64,000 nucleotides of DNA from Typha latifolia (Eukaryota; Streptophyta; Magnoliopsida; Poales; Typhaceae): the NCBI GenBank assembly GCA_019914945.1, contig CM034107.1, positions 8,060,001 to 8,124,000 on the forward strand. The letters run 5' to 3'. Each line of letters begins with the position of its first letter. Position 1 is the stretch's first letter. The notes beneath the pieces are model-generated. The model ran no database searches and was not told the origin of the DNA. It worked only from the letters and a program-made list of their open reading frames with translations. Shown piece after piece: positions 58,183 through 64,000 of this stretch. Position numbers and translations under genes: made by a program.

Positions 58183-59518
58183 TTAAAATAATTAGTTCGA
58201 CAATAAGTAATAGATCTAGTTTGTGTTCCTCATGGGCTTTCCTTACTCCGCCATCAGATTCTATGTCCCCCAAAGGAACGATACTTTTCGACACCTCTAT
58301 TTAGACAGTTCTCTCTCCTCTTCCTCCCCCTCCTCTTTCTTATCTTTCTTGCAATTACCCCCCATTATCTTCCTTATCATTCTCCTTTTCCCTTTCTTTC
58401 TCTTCCTTTTCATCATTCTCTTCCCTCTCTTCATCTTCCTTCTTTTCCTTCTCTTCGTCTTTCTCATGCTCTTCAACATCATTCTCTTCCTCTTCTCCTT
58501 TATCTTTCCCCATCTAAAAATAATTATCAAGCAGCTGAATAATGCCGAATCTGTTACGAAGCATATATAAGGACTTCTTCAAAGTCTGAACATCTCTTTT
58601 AGGTCCACCACAATTGACCAACTAGGTGAACCAATCCACTAAACAATCTCAGTTGCCTTCTCAATTTATATCTCCTCAAAACGTCTCCCTATATGAGTCT
58701 TTTTTTCTTTTCTCATCACGTATACAATGTATTCTTAGTAGAATTTCACTTGAGCCATAATCCAATCCTTTAACCATTCGTTTCACATAGCTAAATGGGA
58801 GGAAGAATATGCAAAAGATAAAGTTTATATAAACATGCCGTGCACAAAAAAATAACTATGTAATAAATTATTTTATAATTTGACCTACCATCTTAACACT
58901 AAAATATGAGGTATTATAGTTGCAAGAGTGCTTTCTCGAACTTGGGAACACTATCTCATCAAAATATTCTATGAGTCATGTTAGGAAATTTGAGTTTCAA
59001 AATTTGGCAAAGCTCTAAGAACCAAACATATATAGTGAGAAAAGCAAAGATAGTTAGAAAAATCAAAAGTAAAAAATATATAATTATCGACATAATCGTG
59101 ATTACCATCAATACAATGCTACAAACACTCATGTACACTTCATTTTTATTTTCCCCTTCACCTTCATGAAGTTGACCTTCTCAACTATCAATCGGAAGGA
59201 ATTAAAAAGGAACTCATGGACAATGAGTCCCTAATTATATTTACAAATATATTAAAGATTTTCAATATAGGTGATAAACTCTAAGGGGCGAGAATAATTA
59301 CTGCGATAAAATAAAATAGTAATAAAAATGTACACTTTAATAAAATCAAATATGCTCTCTTCATCATCCAAGGGAGACTACTTCTCCAACACATCCTTCA
59401 TTTGCTTTCTCACTATTGTCGTTCCATAAATAAAGTGTCTCTTTATAAAAGGAATGTCATAGACTTCATCATTCACTTTTGCATTTTTAGGATTGCTCAT
59501 GACGAAGACTACCTTTAC
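58183..59518. other. Unassigned DNA with a Glu-rich low-complexity frame
   Basis: The CT-rich block at 58308-58500 encodes, on the minus strand, an extremely acidic Glu/Lys run. Around 59370-59510 a minus frame (reading VFVMSNPKNAKVNDEVYD) looks protein-like. These could be pieces of an old minus-strand TE gene, but I recognise no family. Confidence 0.3.
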
Positions 59519-59523
59519 ACCAT

Positions 59524-60355
59524 TGCTACGAACTGAACTAAAGGAAGAGCCAAATCACAATGGGCTCCAGCGATAAAGGAGGGGCCGGGGATTTTCGCAT
59601 CCAATCTGGCTATTTATCTATTTTATTATGTTACTTATTTGCTATTTAGTTGTTTTCTTAGTGTTAGGTTAGTTTGACTCAAGCTCTTTAAGCTAAGTTG
59701 GTTGAGTCAAGTTATGTAGCCATCGAGCTTGTGGTGCGCACCTAATTGTAATCAGTTAGGCTTAGAGCATAACCTTTAATTTGACGCATTAGGGTGCTGG
59801 TTTGAGTTAGTCAGACCTAAGCTACTTAGCTGGGCTAACCAAGTCAACTAGGGAGCCATTATATAACATGTGGTGTGCCCCTAATCTAAATTATCTAAGA
59901 TTATTGAATTATTCTCTCAAGATCGACCTCCTTCTTTATTCGACTAGCTCCAAGCCATGGTCGCCCTAACCACTACCTAGGCTGGCCATCATTGCCTACC
60001 ACCTCATTTGGTTGCACCCCCTTGACCCTAGGGAATGACTTTACTTCTTCTCTATCAACTTCACTACCAACTACTTGATTTTCCACCATCATCAGTGCCA
60101 CTACCATACCGCCACCCTAGGCCGATCACCACCACCCATTTTGGCCTCCTCTTTCCATGATCTACTCTGATAGATTTGTCCTCCATCCCAAATCTATCAT
60201 AAACTCAAAAACCCATGTTCGTCTAATTGTTGGATCTCAAGCAACCTCTTAACCTTGATGATTTGTGATAACCCTAGCTTTCTGCTCGAAAGTCAAAATC
60301 TAATTCTATGTTTAGATTTGGACTCACAACAATTGTAGGGCTCGAAAGTCGTTCA
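59524..60355 (+). repeat. 5' LTR of the gypsy element
   Basis: TGCTACGAAC at the start, GTCGTTCA at the end, followed six bases later by the primer-binding site. The preceding 5 bp are ACCAT; the matching TSD lies outside the window. Confidence 0.75.
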
Positions 60356-60361
60356 TATTAG

Positions 60362-60373
60362 TGGTATCAGAGC
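60362..60373 (+). other. Primer-binding site, tRNA-iMet type
   Basis: TGGTATCAGAGC, the standard plant retrotransposon site for initiator methionine tRNA. Confidence 0.9.
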
Positions 60374-60559
60374 AATTTGGACCTTGGACTATCTTGAATC
60401 TCCAATGATGGTGAACACAAGGTCTTAGAGGATTGTTGAAGAGGGTGATTCGATCACCACAAACCAAGAAGAAAGATTTGGGGATACTCCAATCGACCCT
60501 AGCTAATCGAAACCATCCATAGTTGGCCATGTTGAATCGGAGGGTAGACATGTCTCCAC

Positions 60560-61605
60560 AGATATGATACTCCTCCGTATGTTAGAAAAGATGAGGCAAA
60601 AGAGGATGATGATGATCTTAGCCGATGCACTTGTGGCTAGGGTGACTGGTCAGAACCATCCACCGGCGGCCGCACCCATGGAACCAGACCCACTGACCAA
60701 TCTAGGGAATGTCCTCATCCAAGGAATGAACACTTGCTGCCCCACTCGCCAAGGCAAGAAGCGATGGAGAAGGAGTTACCTCTACCACCATAGGGTGAAC
60801 CGATATATCGAGTGAATCTAATGGCCTTCGCAGAAGATGGTGGGTGCCATGACTCCAAAGATGATGAACCACAACAAGAGGACATGAGAGGCTACCATCG
60901 AATAGGCCAAGGGTGTCTTCCTTTCACACCTGCATCGTGGTGTCCACTAGTGGAAGATTGAGGCATCCAACCTCAATCAACTCGATTAAGTTTTTTGAAG
61001 TTCCAAGGAAGTGATCCCCTGGAGTGACTCTATCATGTGGGGCAATTCTTCACCTTCCAAGGGATAGCAGAAGAGTCTAAGGTGTTGCTAGCAAGTTTTC
61101 ATTTTGAATTAAGCTTTCACTCTTCATTAGTACAATTCGGCATCTACTGACAATCGACTGGAGAGGTGGGCGAACTTTAGCGCCAGCATATCTCGACACT
61201 TTGGATCGGAATCCTATGAGGACTTTGATGCTCTACTCACAAAGATGGTGCAGCGGATAATGATGGCAGCGGATAATGATGGTAGCGTACCAAGAAGAGT
61301 TTGAGTGGATTAGTAGCCGGTTCAATCCGAGGTGGTCGAACCCATTGTTGTGAAGCATGTTCGTGTCTAGGCAGCGAGGCGACATCCAAGCATATGTTAA
61401 AGCTCTTCGTCTAGCCACCCTTGATGACTCCTTCCAATATGCTATCCTAATGGAGAGGAAGCAAAAGGAGCCGAGGAGCCAAAGCAATACAATATGGACC
61501 AGCAAGGACAACCTCTACCCGGCTAGACCAACAACAAAGTTAAGGCGGATTTGTTGCCTTATCGAGACTAGCCACTATGTTTTCCAGTTCGAAGGTTCCC
61601 TTTAG
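60560..61605 (+). pseudogene. Gypsy gag remnant
   Basis: Frames 60564-60815 (an N-terminal polar segment) and about 60970-61470. The capsid domain shows words equivalent to FQGSDPLEWLYHVGQFF, then LASFHFELSF, then QEEFEWISSRFNP, and then FVSRQRGDIQAYVKALRLATLDDSFQYA at 61357-61450. Stops and at least three frameshifts break it. The stretch GATAATGATGG is duplicated at 61256-61280. No intact zinc knuckle was seen. Confidence 0.7.
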
Positions 61606-61849
61606 GCCTTCAGTTGATGTGAGAGGAGGTTGACCACTTGTTGTTTAAACACTTACCCCAACACAAGTCGAGCAAAGAAAAGTGAAAGGACTTTGCTTTC
61701 GTTGTGATGAGTTCTTTATACTGGACCAATGATGCGTAAAGACAACAGGGAGTGTTATATTGATAGATGGCCTTAATGAAGTGGAAGAGGATCATGTTGC
61801 TATGGAGAGGAGGGCATGGAGGATAGCGTGCAAACACAGATGTCACTAC

Positions 61850-62377
61850 ATGCGTACTTGGGGACTATTGCGCCGAAAACTCTTCGAGTGGACGACTTAG
61901 TCAAGAAGCAATGCATGCATATCCTCATCAATTCGGGTAATATACATAATTTTTTAGATGAGCAGCTGGTCTAGAAGTTGGGATTGGAGGAGGAATCGAC
62001 GATAGGATTTGAGGTAGCTATCGGGGATGGCTCCAAGCTATGGGTAAATAACTTATGCTGGCAATTGGGAATTTGGGTGCAGGGTCACGAGGTCATTGTG
62101 AAACCCACTTGCTCTTTGATGTGCAGACATGCTCGTTGGCACCCAATGGCTGTAGAGTTTGTGACTGATAACTTTTGACTTCAGTAGCATGTGGATGACC
62201 TTTCGAAGGGACGGGCAAGTGGTTCGACTAGAAGGGGTGAAGACTGGACCGAGACTCACTTTGCATTCAATGGAGGAGTTGTCTTGGCCACCAAGGACAA
62301 AGGAGATGATGATGATGGACCCTAGGGAATTGGAGGCTTTGCCTGAGCTCGAGTTCGGAGAAATCGGGTATGGGTAG
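61850..62377 (+). pseudogene. Gypsy protease and RT-proximal linker, with altered active site
   Basis: A frame running from about 61860 through 61978-62178 reads LRVDDLVKKQ, then HILINSGNIHNFLDEQLV. That is the aspartic protease LI-D-S/T-G-x-THNFL motif, but the catalytic Asp is Asn (AAT at 61930-61932). The protein continues through KLGLEEESTIGFEVAIGDGS and ends at 62178. A frame at 62189-62377 (MTFRRDGQVVRLEGVKTG) is the usual linker before RT. RT itself does not follow. Confidence 0.75.
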
Positions 62378-63371
62378 GAGTAGGTCCTTCACCAAGATGA
62401 CCCAACCGACTGAATTGATTATTTTTACCGCATTTTACCTTGTTTTTCAAACCAGAATATAAGCCAAAATGGAGGACCAAATTGGATTGAGCTTGAAATA
62501 GAGAAGGTGAAATCAAACTCCAAGGGATCGATGCAAATGGTTCATTTCCACGAGCTTGAACCTGAATGCAAAGAGATTGAGTTCATCAAGCTTGACCGAG
62601 CTGATTTTGGAAAAGTGAAGTTTGTGGAGCAGTGCGTTGGTCCAAAGCTGAACCCTAAGGCCATGTGGTCAAGCCAAATTGGGATGATGTAGTTTGAAGT
62701 TGATTGTGCGGCCTAGTCGAGCCAACATAGGAGAAAAAGCTTAAGGAACCCAATGAGAGCTAGCTTAGAGGGTCTAGATATGGCCAAGCTTGAGCCCGAT
62801 GTGGGGGACTCGGACCCTTTAAGGCCATGGAACGTGGTTTGGTTCAGCATGCCCAAATTCACCCATATTTGGGCCAAGTTTGACTTAAAAATGTTGTAGA
62901 ATTAAAAATGCAATGCGCTGGATTAGACCCAAGCTGAACTCAAAGGCAGTAGAGTCATATGGAATCAAGATGGGGAAATTACAAGATGAACCCAGGTGCA
63001 ACCCAATTAGGCCAACACCGATGGAGAAGTTTAAAGGGCAGTGGCGGTTCAGGAAGCCCAAGGGGGGAGACAGTTCTAGGACCGCACTGGGCAGTGCTTT
63101 TCTTGGCGACTTGATAATATAAAGAGATCATTTTTTTCCTCAAGAGGACAATGAAGGCTCAGCGACGAGAAACCTCAGACGGAGGCTAAATTGGGGATTG
63201 AATGTTTGTCCCAACTTGAATTATCAATCTTCCATATGACATGGTTGACAATCCAAGCTAGAACAACACTTAATCACCGGCGAACGGACCATCATGAGAT
63301 GAGATAGCAAGCCTAGATGTGTGACCACCAACTTCACGCTTTGGGGATAAGATGATGAAAGTGTGGTGGTC
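62378..63371 (+). other. Non-pol internal segment of the gypsy element
   Basis: About 1 kb where RT, RNase H and integrase should be. Frames 62507-62692 and 62913-63122 have no pol motif. Related phrases (CCAAGCTGAAC at 62645 and 62930) suggest an internal duplication. The end (63130-63180) resembles the EDN/LED-type tail seen near gypsy 3' ends. It could be the result of a deletion or a foreign fill-in. Confidence 0.45.
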
Positions 63372-64000
63372 TGTTACAAACCAACCTGAAGGATGAGCCA
63401 AATCACATTGGGCTCTGGCGACGAAGGAAGGGCCGAGGACTTTTGCATCCAATCCATCTATTTATCTATTTGATTATGTTACTCATTTTCTATTTAGTTG
63501 TTTGCTACTTAGAATTTATGTTAGGTTAGTCAGACCCGAGCTCTTTAAGCTGGGCTGGTTGAGTCAAATTAGGTACCCACCAAGCTTGTAGTGCACAGCT
63601 AATTGTAATAAGTTAGGCCTACAACCTAGCCTTTAATTTGATGCATTAGTGTTCTAGTTTGAGTCAGTTGGACCTAAGCTAACTTAGCTATGCTGACCAA
63701 ATCTGAATTATCTTGTGATTATTGAATTATTCTCTCAAGATTTACCTTCTCATTCCTTGTTCGACTAGCTTCAGCCATGGTCGCCCTAACCACCATCTAG
63801 GTCGGCCACCGTTGCCTATCTCCTCGTCTGACTACACCACCTTGACCTTAAGGAACGACTTTACTTCTTCTCTGTCACCTTCACAACCGACTACTTGATT
63901 TTCTACCATCACTATTGCCACTACCATACTGCCACCTTAGACCGGATCATCACCACCCACTTCAACCTCTCCTTTTCACGATCCACGCTAATGGATTGTC
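63372..64000 (+). repeat. 3' LTR of the gypsy element, truncated by the window edge
   Basis: It starts TGTTACAAACC (TG at 63372-63373). The last base of the window corresponds to about 60180 in the 5' LTR, so about 175 bp more is expected to the right. Confidence 0.8.

Larger units (their letters stand above)
59524..64000 (+). mobile_element. Gypsy-type LTR retrotransposon lacking RT and integrase (runs off the window)
   Basis: The 5' LTR at 59524-60355 and 3' LTR from 63372 share long stretches (GAGCCAAATCACA/TTGGGCTC, GCATCCAATC, CTCTTTAAGCT, TTAATTTGA). The order is LTR, PBS, gag, protease, a linker to the edge of RT, about 1 kb of non-pol sequence, then 3' LTR. RT, RNase H and integrase are all missing, so it is non-autonomous. 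It is further disabled by stops in gag and a changed protease motif. The LTRs differ at many sites (substitutions and indels), so the insertion is old. Confidence 0.85.

Noticed and set aside
58223..58570. 115-codon hydrophobic ORF, considered as a membrane protein
   Set aside because: Its Phe/Leu/Ile richness comes from a polypyrimidine (CT-rich) stretch; the opposite strand reads poly-Glu/Lys.
1..64000. tRNA, rRNA, bacterial-type operons or prophage
   Set aside because: No tRNA cloverleaf or rRNA signature was noticed; the window is plant nuclear DNA.

Overview
This is nuclear DNA of a flowering plant. It has plant-type introns, plant chromovirus/Ty3-gypsy and L1-type retrotransposons, hAT transposons and MITEs. 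The two cellular genes both have clear plant orthologues. Nothing in the window decides monocot or dicot. Two host genes are well supported; almost everything else is decayed or nested transposable element (TE), and most translated frames in the window are shadows inside TEs or low-complexity DNA.

Host gene 1 (13186-34580, +) is a complete GH27 melibiase of the Arabidopsis APSE type (alpha-galactosidase / beta-L-arabinopyranosidase). I could follow 14 exons whose phases all match. They total 1917 nt and encode 638 aa, with a signal peptide and both catalytic aspartates. Exons 1-7 lie in 13.2-15.5 kb and exons 8-14 in 30.1-34.6 kb. Intron 7 is about 14.5 kb long and is stuffed with TEs nested up to three deep: solo LTRs with matching target-site duplications (TSDs), one LTR inserted in opposite orientation into a sister LTR of the same family, a hAT-like transposase remnant, and a small hAT-type MITE.

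Host gene 2 (48659-50770, -) is an intact three-exon microsomal cytochrome b5 of 132 aa, with a (GA)n tract directly abutting its start codon. Upstream of it, head to head, lies an L1-type LINE ORF1 that is split by a 1.94-kb hAT element with a perfect 15-bp inverted repeat (TIR) and a perfect 8-bp TSD.

Layout: 1-3.4 kb, gypsy LTR and a Reina-like chromovirus pol remnant. 3.4-10.3 kb, MITE, two opposed gypsy gag remnants and a 1.18-kb hAT element. 10.3-13.2 kb, unassigned upstream DNA. 13.2-34.6 kb, APSE-like gene. 34.6-40.1 kb, LINE ORF2 remnant. 40.1-48.6 kb, MITE, a TIR-bounded segment holding a leucine-rich-repeat fragment, a long solo LTR and a long-inverted-repeat element. 48.6-50.8 kb, cytochrome b5. 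51.1-57.2 kb, LINE ORF1 + hAT, then an LTR-retrotransposon 3' end whose LTR holds a 53-bp GCGTTC-rich tandem repeat. 57.2-59.5 kb, MITE and unassigned DNA. 59.5-64 kb, a gypsy element with both LTRs but no reverse transcriptase or integrase; it runs off the window.

The most unusual structure is the 53-bp tandem array with nested GTTCGAAC palindromes in the upstream part of the LTR at 56.15-57.17 kb. All exon and TE boundaries were read by eye from splice sites, phases, TSDs and TIRs; nothing was aligned by computer.
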